Made by a program: the position numbers and the translations under genes. Positions 1 to 8,416 of a stretch of DNA of 64,000 nucleotides are shown here, piece after piece (positions within the stretch are counted from its first letter, which is position 1; each line of letters starts with the position of its first letter). This stretch comes from Vulgatibacter incomptus (GTDB lineage: Bacteria; Myxococcota; Myxococcia; Myxococcales; Vulgatibacteraceae), in assembly GCF_001263175.1 (NCBI RefSeq), contig NZ_CP012332.1, forward strand, positions 862,001-926,000, given 5' to 3'. The notes below the pieces were generated by a model that saw nothing but the letters and a program-made list of their open reading frames with translations, did no database searches and was not told the origin of the DNA.

Positions 1-855
1 CTGGCGCGGGTGGAGTCGCTGATCCGGAGCCTGGACACGCAGACGCCGCAGGTTCTGATCTCGGCCCGGATCGTCGAGGCTTCATCGAACTTCAAGCGTG
101 ACATCGGCATCCAGTGGGGCGGCCATCTCACGGCGAACGCCGCTGCGGGCAACTCGACGGGCCTGGCGTTCCCCAACAACGCGGCTGGCGCGGGCTCGAT
201 CCCGGGCGCGGTTGGCGCAGGCGGCGCGATCCCCGGTGCCCCGAACTGGGCGGTGAGCTTCCCCGCCGCAGTGGCCGACACTGCCGGCGGCGCGGTTGGC
301 TTCAGCTTCGGCTCGGCGGGTGGCGCGGCGCTCCTGAACCTCCGCCTCACGGCGCTGGAGACCCAGGGCGTGCTCAAGACCGTCTCCGCTCCGAAGGTGA
401 CCACTCTAGACAACAAAGAGGCGGTCATCGGGCAGGGCGTATCGATCCCATTCTCGCAGGTGTCGGCCGCAGGCGTGAATACCGTCTTCGTCGAGGCGAA
501 GCTCGAGCTGAAGGTCACGCCCCACGTGACCTCGGACGGCTCGATCCTGATGAAGATCCGGGCCTCGAACAACCAGCCCAGCGAAAACCTCACGGGCGCC
601 AACGGCCAGCCCTCGATCACCAAGCGCGAGGCCGAGACCGAGGTGCTGGTGAAGGACGGCGATACTACCGTCATCGGCGGTATCTTCACCCGGCGCACGG
701 CGGAGCAGGTTGCGCAGGTGCCGCTCTTCGGGGACATCCCCATCTTGGGCTGGCTCTTCAAGAGCCGAACCAATTCCGACGATCGTACGGAGCTGCTCAT
801 CTTCGTGAGCCCCACGATCGTGAACCGCGACGCCTCGGTGGTCGCCGGGGGCTAG
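1..855 (+). CDS. pilQ: Type IV pilus secretin PilQ, C-terminal part
   Basis: The reading frame is open from the first base, so the 5' end lies outside the window; about 284 C-terminal residues are present. PilQ-type secretins form the outer-membrane channel through which the type IV pilus passes. The fragment opens with the secretin stretch TPQVLISARIVEAS, has a Gly/Ala-rich insertion (bases 130-330) where pilus secretins vary, then the conserved beta-strand core and the C-terminal signature VPLFGDIPILGWLF followed by TELLIFVSPTIV. A lipoprotein gene follows after 22 bases and may be cotranscribed. A type II secretion GspD is the main alternative. PilQ is preferred because the Roadblock protein and efp-accBC downstream resemble the myxobacterial pil neighbourhood, which is recalled gene order rather than a search result. 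Confidence 0.85.
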   Translation: MARVESLIRSLDTQTPQVLISARIVEASSNFKRDIGIQWGGHLTANAAAGNSTGLAFPNNAAGAGSIPGAVGAGGAIPGAPNWAVSFPAAVADTAGGAVGFSFGSAGGAALLNLRLTALETQGVLKTVSAPKVTTLDNKEAVIGQGVSIPFSQVSAAGVNTVFVEAKLELKVTPHVTSDGSILMKIRASNNQPSENLTGANGQPSITKREAETEVLVKDGDTTVIGGIFTRRTAEQVAQVPLFGDIPILGWLFKSRTNSDDRTELLIFVSPTIVNRDASVVAGG

Positions 856-877
856 TCCCCCGAGTTTGGAGAAGCGA

Positions 878-1660
878 ATGAACCGGAAACTTCGCTGGAG
901 CGTGTTGGCCGCCGTGATCGGCGCCGCCTCCCTGGCATCGTTCGCGGCGTGCACCAGCCACGTCGTGTCGCCGATGCTGCTCACGGGCTTCTTCCCCGTC
1001 CTCCCCACCAAGGATGGCTGCGTGGCCGGGAAGCTGGCGGTCACTAGCGGATTCTTTGACGTGGCGGTCGCGGTTCGGGAGCGTGCGCCCTTCAACATGT
1101 TCCTGGATCTCGTCAACGTCCTGGAATCGAACGAGGCGATCGAAGAGGGGCGCCTCAACTCGAACCGGATCCGCGGGACGCGGGTCTTGGTCACCTTCGA
1201 TCGAACCACCCCCTTCGAGTTCCTTCCCGAGACCTTCGAGATCGGCACGGGCTTTTTGATCGATACGGGCGAGGCGGTGCGCATTCCGGTGGCCGTGATC
1301 GCTCCCGAGGTGGCCCAGGTGATCGCGGACCGACCGGAGCTCTTCGTCGACGGCATCCGGACGCTCCGGTTTGCGGTCCGTGTGAAGGGCACGCTCCTCG
1401 ACGGCACCGAGATCGAGTCCAACGACCTGGATTTCTCGTTGGCGCTCAGCCACGACCGCTTCATTCCCTGCGAGGGACGGGCGATCGACCTCTCGTGCGC
1501 CTTCGCCACCGCGCAGCCGGACGGGTTCGTCTGCGTCGACGCCCCGGCTGATCCTGGCGCTGGCGGCTCCGCTGGTGCGGGAGGCTCCGCTGGCTCGGGT
1601 GGCTCCGCTGGCTCGGGTGGCTCCGCTGGTGCGGGTGGCTCCGCTGGCGCGGGCGCCTGA
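878..1660 (+). CDS. Putative lipoprotein with Gly-Ser-Ala repeat tail
   Basis: 260-residue protein of unknown function. The ATG at 878 is chosen over a TTG at 866 because GGAGAAG lies just upstream of it. The N-terminus MNRKLRW is followed by a hydrophobic stretch ending in SFAAC, an imperfect lipobox with Cys about 21 residues in, so outer-membrane or periplasmic anchoring is likely. The central region (residues 45-190) looks like a beta-rich globular domain with several Cys. The last 35 residues are about six GGSAG/GGSGG units encoded by near-identical 15-base repeats (bases 1555-1655). Such tails are common in myxobacterial surface lipoproteins and probably act as flexible linkers. Its position right behind the secretin gene suggests a link to the cell surface, but no specific role can be read from the sequence. 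Confidence 0.6.
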   Translation: MNRKLRWSVLAAVIGAASLASFAACTSHVVSPMLLTGFFPVLPTKDGCVAGKLAVTSGFFDVAVAVRERAPFNMFLDLVNVLESNEAIEEGRLNSNRIRGTRVLVTFDRTTPFEFLPETFEIGTGFLIDTGEAVRIPVAVIAPEVAQVIADRPELFVDGIRTLRFAVRVKGTLLDGTEIESNDLDFSLALSHDRFIPCEGRAIDLSCAFATAQPDGFVCVDAPADPGAGGSAGAGGSAGSGGSAGSGGSAGAGGSAGAGA

Positions 1661-1747
1661 TCGCGGACGGGTGTTCATGGCAGGGAGGGGGCCGGGCTTC
1701 CGTCCTCCTTCCATGTCGACTGATCGAAGGGCTGGCCCGGCTGCAGC

Positions 1748-1777
1748 TTGACGCGGCGCCGGGCGGTTCAGTACGTT
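1748..1777 (+). promoter_or_regulatory. Predicted housekeeping promoter for the Roadblock gene
   Basis: TTGACG at 1748-1753 is followed after 18 bases by TACGTT at 1772-1777. This resembles a sigma-70 promoter and lies 37 bases before the ATG at 1814. It is a match by eye only. Confidence 0.4.
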
Positions 1778-1813
1778 GCGCGCCCCGCGTAAGTGGGCGG
1801 TAAAGGGGAGGCC

Positions 1814-2170
1814 ATGGGCTTTCGGGAGCACCTCGAAGAGATCTGCCAGGTGGACGGCGCCGTCGCGGCGAGCGTCATGGGCTTCGACGGGATCGCGATC
1901 GACACCGTGACCGCACCGAACCAGGCCGTCGACGCCGAAACGCTGATGATCGAGTACTCCGGCATCCTGGGCCAGGTGCGCAAGGCCGCCGAGCTGCTCA
2001 AGGCCGGCGATCTCACCGAGCTCACGATCGGCACGGAGCGGATGACGACCCACCTGCGCCCGATCGACTCCGAGTTCTTCCTGGTGCTGGCGATGTCGCC
2101 GGCCGGGAACTACGGGAAGGGCCGCTACCTCTTGCGCGTGAAGGCGCCGAAGCTGAAGGACGAGCTCTAG
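1814..2170 (+). CDS. Roadblock/LC7 domain protein (MglB-like)
   Basis: 118-residue single-domain protein. The ATG at 1814 follows a GGGGAG ribosome site at 1805-1810. The sequence fits the Roadblock/LC7 fold: an N-terminal helix, then the strand VDGAVAASVMGFDGIAID, a long helix around QVRKAAELLKAGDL, and the strands ELTIGTERM and FFLVLAMSP. In bacteria such proteins act as GTPase-activating or scaffold partners of small Ras-like GTPases; MglB with MglA, which sets polarity for pili and gliding, is the best-known case. No MglA-like GTPase is encoded nearby, so this may be a stand-alone regulator. Closeness to the pilus secretin makes a role in motility or polarity plausible but unproven. Confidence 0.7.
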   Translation: MGFREHLEEICQVDGAVAASVMGFDGIAIDTVTAPNQAVDAETLMIEYSGILGQVRKAAELLKAGDLTELTIGTERMTTHLRPIDSEFFLVLAMSPAGNYGKGRYLLRVKAPKLKDEL

Positions 2171-2255
2171 GAGCTCGCATCACGGTCGCGCTCTCCAGCA
2201 GCGGCCCGGTTCGCCGCGAACGAGATCGCGGCAACGAACGAAGGACTGAAGCGAG

Positions 2256-2828
2256 ATGGCAGACATCATCGATACGAGCGCGTTCCGGAACGGTCTCAAG
2301 TTCGAGATCGACGATCACCCCTACGAGATCGTCGAGTTCCAGCACGTGAAGCCGGGCAAGGGTGCCGCCTTCGTCCGCACGAAGTACCGGTCCATGATCA
2401 CCGGGCAGGTCCTCGAGAAGAACTTCCGCTCCGGCGACAAGTTCCTCCGCCCCGACATCGAGGAGCGCACGATGCAGTTCCTCTACAAGGAGGGCACGGA
2501 CTACCACTTCATGGATCAGAAGTCGTACGAGCAGACCTTCGTCCCGGAGGAGGGGCTGGGCGACGCGAAGAACTTCATGAAGGAGAACATCGACGTCCAG
2601 ATCCTCTTCTATCGTGGCAAGGCCATCGGCGTGACGGTGCCGAACACGATGGAGCTGAAGATCACCAAGTGCGATCCGGGCGTGCGCGGCGACACGGTGT
2701 CCGGCGCCCTGAAGCCCGCCGAGCTGGAGACGGGCTACGTGGTGAACGTGCCCCTCTTCATCAACGAGGGCGACGTCATCAAGGTCGATACCCGCTCTGG
2801 CGAGTACCTGACGCGCGTCGTCGCCTGA
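2256..2828 (+). CDS. efp: Translation elongation factor P
   Basis: 190 residues, the usual EF-P length. EF-P binds the ribosome between the P and E sites and relieves stalling at polyproline stretches. The KOW-like N-terminal domain is clear ([19 protein letters not shown]), with the exposed loop [10 protein letters not shown] placing Lys35 at the position that carries the modification in E. coli-type EF-P. The Lys suggests an EpmA-like beta-lysylation or another Lys modification rather than Arg rhamnosylation; no modifying enzyme gene lies in the window. The middle and C-terminal OB domains end with the family signature [17 protein letters not shown]. The gene lies upstream of accB-accC, a common pairing in Proteobacteria and Myxococcota. 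The Pro-rich TPR and repeat proteins encoded nearby are the kind of product that needs EF-P. Confidence 0.96.
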   Translation: MADIIDTSAFRNGLKFEIDDHPYEIVEFQHVKPGKGAAFVRTKYRSMITGQVLEKNFRSGDKFLRPDIEERTMQFLYKEGTDYHFMDQKSYEQTFVPEEGLGDAKNFMKENIDVQILFYRGKAIGVTVPNTMELKITKCDPGVRGDTVSGALKPAELETGYVVNVPLFINEGDVIKVDTRSGEYLTRVVA

Positions 2829-2869
2829 GAGTTTCGAGCTCCGTCGAGCCCGGGCGACCAGGTGGCTGA

Positions 2870-2891
2870 TGTCAAACGGATGCGTTTGGCA
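2870..2891. promoter_or_regulatory. Inverted repeat downstream of efp
   Basis: A nine-base inverted repeat (TGTCAAACG / CGTTTGGCA, one G-T wobble) surrounds a four-base loop 42 bases after the efp stop. There is no T-tract, so it is a weak terminator at best. It could equally be an operator in the 286-base gap before accB. Confidence 0.25.
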
Positions 2892-3114
2892 CCAGTCACC
2901 TTTCACCGGGGAAGCGCGCGCAACGAGCCGGGCGCAAGCGCTGCCGAGGTTTTCGACGCATTGCGTCTTTTGGAAATCTACCTCGGACGTCGACAAATGG
3001 CTGGCTTCGGTCGGGCCGCTCCGTAGAATGCGCGGCCTACGGCCCCTCTTTCTCTACGAGGGTCAGGTTCACGACCTGCGACGGAAGGGGCCCTTCCCGA
3101 ACCGGGAGGATCAA

Positions 3115-3597
3115 TTGGACGTCGAAAAGATCAAGGCGATCATCGAGGCACTCGAGGGAACGGAAGTCACGAAGTTCGACTACCGAAACGGCGAGGAGCG
3201 ACTCAAGATTCGCCGCGGCCACGAGCCCGTCTACACCTCCGTGGCTCCCATGGTCCACGCGCAGCCGACGCCTCCCCCGGCTGCGCCGATGGCCCTCGCC
3301 ACCGTTCCGATGGGCGCGCAGGGCGCCGAGGCCGCGAAGGCCGCCGCCGCTGCCCCCGGTGTGGTGGTGACCTCGCCCTTCGTCGGCACGTTCTACCGTG
3401 CGCCTTCGCCCGACGCGCCGGACTTCGCCGAGGCAGGACAGATGGTGCGCAAGGGCCAGACCCTCTGCATCGTCGAAGCGATGAAGCTCATGAACGAGAT
3501 CGAGGCCGAGGTCGCCGGAAAGGTGGCCGAGATCTTCGTGCAGAACGGCCAGCCGGTGGAGTTCGGCGAGCCGCTGTTCCGCATCGAGCCGGCCTGA
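3115..3597 (+). CDS. accB: Biotin carboxyl carrier protein of acetyl-CoA carboxylase
   Basis: 160 residues, as usual for AccB. The TTG at 3115 is taken as the start because GGGAGGA lies at 3104-3110 and the protein then begins [18 protein letters not shown], as family members do; the frame is open further upstream but does not look like AccB there. The N-terminal part mediates dimerisation, residues 40-80 are an Ala/Pro-rich linker, and the biotinyl domain spans 82-160. The biotinylation motif VEAMKLMNE puts the acceptor at Lys124. The product carries CO2 between AccC and the carboxyltransferase during malonyl-CoA formation for fatty acids. accC follows after 14 bases. The carboxyltransferase genes accA and accD are not in the window. 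Confidence 0.95.
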   Translation: MDVEKIKAIIEALEGTEVTKFDYRNGEERLKIRRGHEPVYTSVAPMVHAQPTPPPAAPMALATVPMGAQGAEAAKAAAAAPGVVVTSPFVGTFYRAPSPDAPDFAEAGQMVRKGQTLCIVEAMKLMNEIEAEVAGKVAEIFVQNGQPVEFGEPLFRIEPA

Positions 3598-3611
3598 CAA
3601 GAGAGCGCCCC

Positions 3612-4982
3612 GTGTTCAAGAAGATCCTGATCGCGAACCGCGGCGAGATCGCCCTGCGGGTGATTCGCGCGTGCAAGGAAATGGGCATCGAGACGGTGGC
3701 GGTGCATTCGACCGCCGACGCCGAGGCGCTCCACGTCCGCTTCGCCGACGAGGCGATCTGCATCGGGCCGCCCTCCTCGAAGGAGAGCTACCTGAACGTT
3801 CCGTCCGTGCTCTCGGCCGCCGAGATCACGGGTGCGGACGCCATTCACCCAGGGTACGGCTTCCTCTCGGAGAACGCGGAGTTCGCCGAGGTGACGCAGT
3901 CGTGCGGCATCACCTGGATCGGTCCTCGGCCGGAGGTCATCCGGCTGATGGGCAACAAGGTCCGAGCCCGTGAGGCGGCCGCGGCGGCGGGGCTCCCGCT
4001 GCTCCCCGGCAGCAAGACGGCGCTGCGCGACGGCCAGGAAGCCGAAGCGATGGCCCGCAAGATCGGCTTCCCGGTGATCCTCAAGGCCGCTGCCGGTGGC
4101 GGCGGCCGCGGGATGAAGATCGTCCGGACGCCGGAAGCGGTGGCGCAGGCCTTCAACACCGCGAGCGCGGAGGCCGTGGCGGCCTTCGGCGACGGCTCGA
4201 TGTACATCGAGCGGTACATCGAGAAGCCGCGCCACATCGAGATGCAGATCGTCGCGGACGAGCACGGCAACGTCGTGCACTTCGGCGAGCGCGAGTGCTC
4301 GGTGCAGCGTCGCCACCAGAAGCTGATCGAGGAGGCCACCTCGCCGGCGCTCACGCCCAAGCTTCGCGAGAAGATGGGCAAGGTCGCCCTCGGGGCGATG
4401 AAGAAGATCGGCTACAACAACGTCGGCACCATCGAGTTCCTGCTGGACGAGAACGGTGACTTCTTCTTCATGGAGATGAACACCCGCATCCAGGTGGAGC
4501 ACCCGGTGACGGAGCAGGTGACCGGGATCGATCTGCTCAAGGAGCAGATCCGCCTGGCCGCCGGCGAGAAGCTGGGCCGCAAGCAGGAGGACATCCAGCT
4601 CAGCGGCCACGCGATCGAGTTCCGCATCAACGCGGAGGATCCGATCTCCTTCGCTCCGTCGCCCGGACGGATCACCGGCTTCCACGCGCCGGGCGGGTTC
4701 GGGGTCCGCTTCGACTCCCTCGCCTACGAGCAGTACAAGGTCCAGCCCTACTACGACTCCCTGATCGCGAAGCTGATCTGCTTCGGCAAGGATCGGCAGG
4801 AGGCGATCGCCCGGGGCCGCCGCGCGCTGGACGAGCTGGTGGTCGAAGGCATCAAGACGAACGCCGCCTTCCACAAGCAGGTGCTCGCCTGGCCGGACTT
4901 CCTCGAGGGCAACTACGACACGCGGATCGTGGAGAAGATCCAGACGGCCGCGACCCAGCGCGCCATCGAGCGGATGCCGTAG
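3612..4982 (+). CDS. accC: Biotin carboxylase subunit of acetyl-CoA carboxylase
   Basis: 456 residues from a GTG start, matching AccC (about 450). The enzyme carboxylates the biotin of AccB with bicarbonate and ATP. The N-terminal biotin carboxylase fold ([20 protein letters not shown]), the ATP-grasp glycine loop ([14 protein letters not shown]), the catalytic stretch [15 protein letters not shown] and the C-terminal domain with [14 protein letters not shown] are all present without breaks. The gene forms an operon with accB. Propionyl-CoA carboxylase alpha subunits are longer and carry their own biotinyl domain, which is absent here. Confidence 0.97.
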   Translation: MFKKILIANRGEIALRVIRACKEMGIETVAVHSTADAEALHVRFADEAICIGPPSSKESYLNVPSVLSAAEITGADAIHPGYGFLSENAEFAEVTQSCGITWIGPRPEVIRLMGNKVRAREAAAAAGLPLLPGSKTALRDGQEAEAMARKIGFPVILKAAAGGGGRGMKIVRTPEAVAQAFNTASAEAVAAFGDGSMYIERYIEKPRHIEMQIVADEHGNVVHFGERECSVQRRHQKLIEEATSPALTPKLREKMGKVALGAMKKIGYNNVGTIEFLLDENGDFFFMEMNTRIQVEHPVTEQVTGIDLLKEQIRLAAGEKLGRKQEDIQLSGHAIEFRINAEDPISFAPSPGRITGFHAPGGFGVRFDSLAYEQYKVQPYYDSLIAKLICFGKDRQEAIARGRRALDELVVEGIKTNAAFHKQVLAWPDFLEGNYDTRIVEKIQTAATQRAIERMP

Positions 4983-5105
4983 GGATTCCGTCGTCTCGGG
5001 CTCCCGAGGCGACGCCCGACGGGCTCGGCGGTAACGAGGGAATCTCGGGCGGTGGTGAAGTGGGGGTCGGGCGGTTTTCGGGGCGTTCGGCCCTCAACGC
5101 GTTTC

Positions 5106-5134
5106 TTGACCCTGCCAGAGCCATCGCCTAGGCT
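5106..5134 (+). promoter_or_regulatory. Predicted housekeeping promoter for the TPR gene
   Basis: TTGACC at 5106-5111, a 17-base spacer and TAGGCT at 5129-5134 form a good sigma-70-like promoter about 137 bases before the ATG at 5271. The rest of the 288-base gap after accC holds only a short CTCGGG/CCCGAG hairpin at 4995-5008 without a T-tract. Confidence 0.45.
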
Positions 5135-5270
5135 CGGTTCCTCGCCGTCCCCGAGGGGATGCCCAACTCGTTGAAACGGCAGGCGATTTTGGCCCCGGGA
5201 CGCCCTGGCCCCGGCGCCGCCGGAGACGGGGTGCGCAAGAGGGAGCTGGCAGGACGGACCGAGCCCGCGC

Positions 5271-5942
5271 ATGGACAAGAACAAGGTCATCCAGGCAGCG
5301 ACGAAGCTCGTCCAGAAGGGGCAGCTCGACAAGGCCATCGCGGAGTACGAGAAGGTCCGGAAGGCGGACCCGAAGGACGTCCGCATCCTGCTGAAGATCG
5401 GGGAGCTGCAGCAGAAGAAGGGTGAGAACGTCGAGGCCGCGCGGACGCTGCTGGATGCGGCGAAGAGCTACGCCTCCGACGGCTTCTTCCTGAAGGCCGT
5501 CGCCGTCTACAAGCAGATCGTGAAGCTGGATCCGTCGCGGATCGACGTGAACCTGCAGCTCGCGGAGCTCTACCAGCAGCTCGGGCTGATGACCGACGCG
5601 ATGACCCAGCTCCAGCAGGTGGCGAACCACCAGGAGCGGGGCGGGCAGCCGGAGGTGGCGCTCGAGACCCTTCGCCGGATGGTGGACCTCGATCCGGAGA
5701 ACGTCGGCTCGCGGATCAAGCTGGGGGAGCTCTTCGCGCAGCAGGGGAAGACGGAGGACGGGCTGCGTGAGCTTCGGCTCGCGGCGGAGCACCTCAAGTC
5801 CCACAACCGGCTGGACGACTATCTTCGGGTGGCGGAGCGGGTGGCGACGCTCGCTCCCGAGGATCTCGCGCTCTCCCGCGAGCTCGCGGGATGTTCCTCG
5901 CGCGGCGGGATCCCAACCGGGCGCTCGCCCGCCTGCAGGTGA
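5271..5942 (+). CDS. TPR protein, N-terminal segment ending in a frameshift
   Basis: From ATG 5271 this frame encodes about 206 residues of clear tetratricopeptide repeats (for example LDKAIAEYEKVRKADPKD, LKAVAVYKQIVKLDPSR and VALETLRRMVDLDPEN). At GAGCTCGCGGG (5880-5890) it runs out of register into a short low-complexity tail that stops at 5942. The same TPR array continues one frame over from the ATG at 5891. Adding a single G to the GGG at 5888-5890 would join the two into one protein of roughly 1,038 residues reading ELAG-MFLARRDPNRALARL. The 223-residue product as encoded is therefore probably the front of a larger scaffold protein, interrupted by a real mutation or a base-calling error. 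Confidence 0.65.
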   Translation: MDKNKVIQAATKLVQKGQLDKAIAEYEKVRKADPKDVRILLKIGELQQKKGENVEAARTLLDAAKSYASDGFFLKAVAVYKQIVKLDPSRIDVNLQLAELYQQLGLMTDAMTQLQQVANHQERGGQPEVALETLRRMVDLDPENVGSRIKLGELFAQQGKTEDGLRELRLAAEHLKSHNRLDDYLRVAERVATLAPEDLALSRELAGCSSRGGIPTGRSPACR

Positions 5943-8386
5943 ACTTCCGCGCGGACCCGAAGGATCCGACGACGCTAGGACTGCTGGCGCGTGCGTTCGT
6001 CGATCTCGGACAGAAGACGAAGGGCGTCTCCGCCTACAAGGAGCTCGCTCGGGTTCTTCAGGAGACCGGGCGGGTCGGCGAGGCGGGCGCCACCTGGTTG
6101 AAGATCCTCGAGCTCGCGCCGGCGGATCCGGACGCCCTCGCTGCGGTGGCACACGGCGGAGCGAGAGCGGCCCCCGGAGCCCCGGCTCCTGCGCAGGCGC
6201 CTTTCGGCGCGCCGAGCGCGGCGCTGTCGTCTGGGCCGTTCCGCACGCCGGGCGCGCCCTCGCCGCCCTCCCTTTCTCGGGGGCCGAGCGCGGCGGTGTC
6301 GTCCGGGCCACTCCGCACGCCGGGCGTGCCGCCGCCTACGCTCTCTCGCGGGCCGAGCGCCGGGGTGTCGTCCGGGCCACTCCGCACGCCGGGCGTGCCG
6401 TCGCCCCCCACGCTTTCTCGCGGGCCGAGCGCGCCCTCGCCGCAGCCTACGCCGACGGTCGTCCTGCCGCCGGCAGCCGCCCGGCCGCGGACCCCCGGGC
6501 CTTCCGCGGTGAGCGCTCTCAGCGCCGGCCCGCAGTCCAAGCTGCTCGCCGAGCTCGACGTCTACCTGAAGTACGGGCTCCGCGACAAAGCCGTCGCCCA
6601 TCTTCGGACGCTCCTGGCGTCGGATCCAACCTCGATCGACGTCCACGAGCGCGCGATCCAGGTCCATGCCCTCACGGGCGACGCAGGAGCGCGTCGCGAT
6701 TCGATGGTCGCGGTGGTGCGGCTCTGCGCCGAGCGGGGCGAGCTCGAGCGCGGTCGGAACTGCCTCCATCGGCTGATCGACGCCCTGCCGGACGACCCGG
6801 AGCTGGACGAGCTGGTATCGCTCTATTCCTCCGGTGCACCCGCGGCCTCGGCGCCGGCGGAGGCCTCGGTGGTCCTCGAGCTCGGCGACTTCGGCGCCAC
6901 GCCCGGGGTCGCGTCGCCGATCGCCGCCGTTCCCGTGGAGGAGGCGGAGGACTTCGTCGAGGCCGAGGGAGACGACGAGCTCCTGCTCTTGCCGGACGGC
7001 GTCGAGGACGAGGACCTCTTCGTCGCGCCGGACGCTCTCGACGACGAGGCGCTGCTGGTCCCGGAAGGGGACGAGGAGATCTTCGGGCTGGCGTCGAGCG
7101 ACGGCGCCGCCGATGACGAAGAGCTCTTGCTGATCGCCGGCGACGAATCGGAGGACGAGGTCGTCGAGGAGAGCTGGGGTGGGGCCGACGAGGCTCTGGC
7201 TGCAGCCGAGCCGCTCGCGGCGAACGACGACGAGCTCCTGTCGATGGTCGCCGACGGCGTCGAGGAGGAGCGACGGCTCTCTCTCGGTCTCGATGTCGAT
7301 CCGCCGACCGAGGACGCGGAGGACGACGACGCCCTCCTGGCGGTCGACGTCGACGTTCCGGAGACGGTCGATCCCCTCGAGACGGCAGGCGGCTTCGACG
7401 CCCCCTTCGCCGCGACGCGGGTCGAGATCCCGGCCGGGGGCTTCGACTATGCTGCGACGCGGGTCGAGGGTCGCGCTCGGGACTTCTCGCACGCCTACGC
7501 AGCGACGCGAGTCGAGGCTCCCTCTGCGGTCTTCGAGCCTCCTTTCGCCGCGACGCGGGTCGAGATGCCGGCCGGGGACTTCGAGGCCGAGTCGGAAGGC
7601 GGGCTCCCGCCGGATCCCTTCGAGTCGACGGCGGTGGAGGAGGACTTCCCGTCGAGCGAGCTCGCGCCCGCTACGGCTCCCGCCGGGGCCCTCGCGCCCA
7701 GCGAGCCCTCGGTCACCGAGGTCGCGCCCCCGCCAGCGCTCGCCTCCGTGCGCGAGCCCGAGGCACCGCCGCCGGCCGCTGCCGGAGCCTCGAGCCACGA
7801 CGACGGCTTCGGTCTCTCCGATCACTTCGACTTCGCCGGCGATCTCACGGCCGAGCTCGCCGACGAGTGGAAGGACGAGGCCAAGGCCCCGGACTCGTCC
7901 AAGGACTTCCAGTACTCGGTGGACGACGTCCTCGCCGAGTTCAAGAAGGGCGTCTCACGTACGGTCAAGGCCGAGGATACCGACACCCACTACAACCTCG
8001 GCATCGCCTACAAGGAGATGGAGCTGCTGCAGGACGCGATCTCGGAGTTCGACATCGCTCGGCAGGGCTGCGTCGGCCAGAAGCGCGAGATCGAGTGCCT
8101 GACCATGCGGGGCATCTGCGAGGCCCTGCTCGGCAACCACGAAGCGGCGATCGCCGCGTTCCTCGAGGGTCTTGGGGCGGCGGCCGCGACCGCCGACACC
8201 GCGATGGCCCTCCACTACGAGATCGCCCTGTCGAACGAAGCGCTTGGGAACCTCGACGAGGCCCGGGCGAACTTCCAGCGGGTGGCTCGGATCGATCCCG
8301 GCTACCGCGACGTGGCGGAAGCGATCGAGAGAGTCGGAGGGGCCATTCCGTCCCGGCGTGGACACTACCAGGAGGGGCTGGGCTAG
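5891..8386 (+). CDS. Large TPR protein with Pro-rich and acidic linkers, main part
   Basis: 831 residues of unknown specific function. From ATG 5891 it continues the TPR array of the preceding segment (residues 1-95). A Pro/Ala/Ser linker follows with three near-copies of a block built around RGPSAxVSSGPLRTPGVP (bases 6230-6430), then another TPR-like unit at about residues 215-315 (LLAELDVYLKYGLRDKAVAHL). Next comes a long acidic region rich in DDEELLL (about 350-490) and four copies of the motif AATRVE (bases 7408-7566). Two or three C-terminal TPRs close the protein, beginning NLGIAYKEMELLQDAISEF. No signal peptide or membrane segment is seen, so it is probably a cytoplasmic scaffold. It lies directly upstream of the tamB/tamA pair. 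Confidence 0.75.
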   Translation: MFLARRDPNRALARLQVNFRADPKDPTTLGLLARAFVDLGQKTKGVSAYKELARVLQETGRVGEAGATWLKILELAPADPDALAAVAHGGARAAPGAPAPAQAPFGAPSAALSSGPFRTPGAPSPPSLSRGPSAAVSSGPLRTPGVPPPTLSRGPSAGVSSGPLRTPGVPSPPTLSRGPSAPSPQPTPTVVLPPAAARPRTPGPSAVSALSAGPQSKLLAELDVYLKYGLRDKAVAHLRTLLASDPTSIDVHERAIQVHALTGDAGARRDSMVAVVRLCAERGELERGRNCLHRLIDALPDDPELDELVSLYSSGAPAASAPAEASVVLELGDFGATPGVASPIAAVPVEEAEDFVEAEGDDELLLLPDGVEDEDLFVAPDALDDEALLVPEGDEEIFGLASSDGAADDEELLLIAGDESEDEVVEESWGGADEALAAAEPLAANDDELLSMVADGVEEERRLSLGLDVDPPTEDAEDDDALLAVDVDVPETVDPLETAGGFDAPFAATRVEIPAGGFDYAATRVEGRARDFSHAYAATRVEAPSAVFEPPFAATRVEMPAGDFEAESEGGLPPDPFESTAVEEDFPSSELAPATAPAGALAPSEPSVTEVAPPPALASVREPEAPPPAAAGASSHDDGFGLSDHFDFAGDLTAELADEWKDEAKAPDSSKDFQYSVDDVLAEFKKGVSRTVKAEDTDTHYNLGIAYKEMELLQDAISEFDIARQGCVGQKREIECLTMRGICEALLGNHEAAIAAFLEGLGAAAATADTAMALHYEIALSNEALGNLDEARANFQRVARIDPGYRDVAEAIERVGGAIPSRRGHYQEGLG

Positions 8387-8416
8387 GCGCGTGCGCCTGC
8401 TGCCCGTCCAATCTCG

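Noticed and set aside
5880-5900. Programmed ribosomal frameshifting in the TPR gene
   Set aside because: No slippery heptamer or downstream pseudoknot was seen; a missing base in GGG explains the data more simply.
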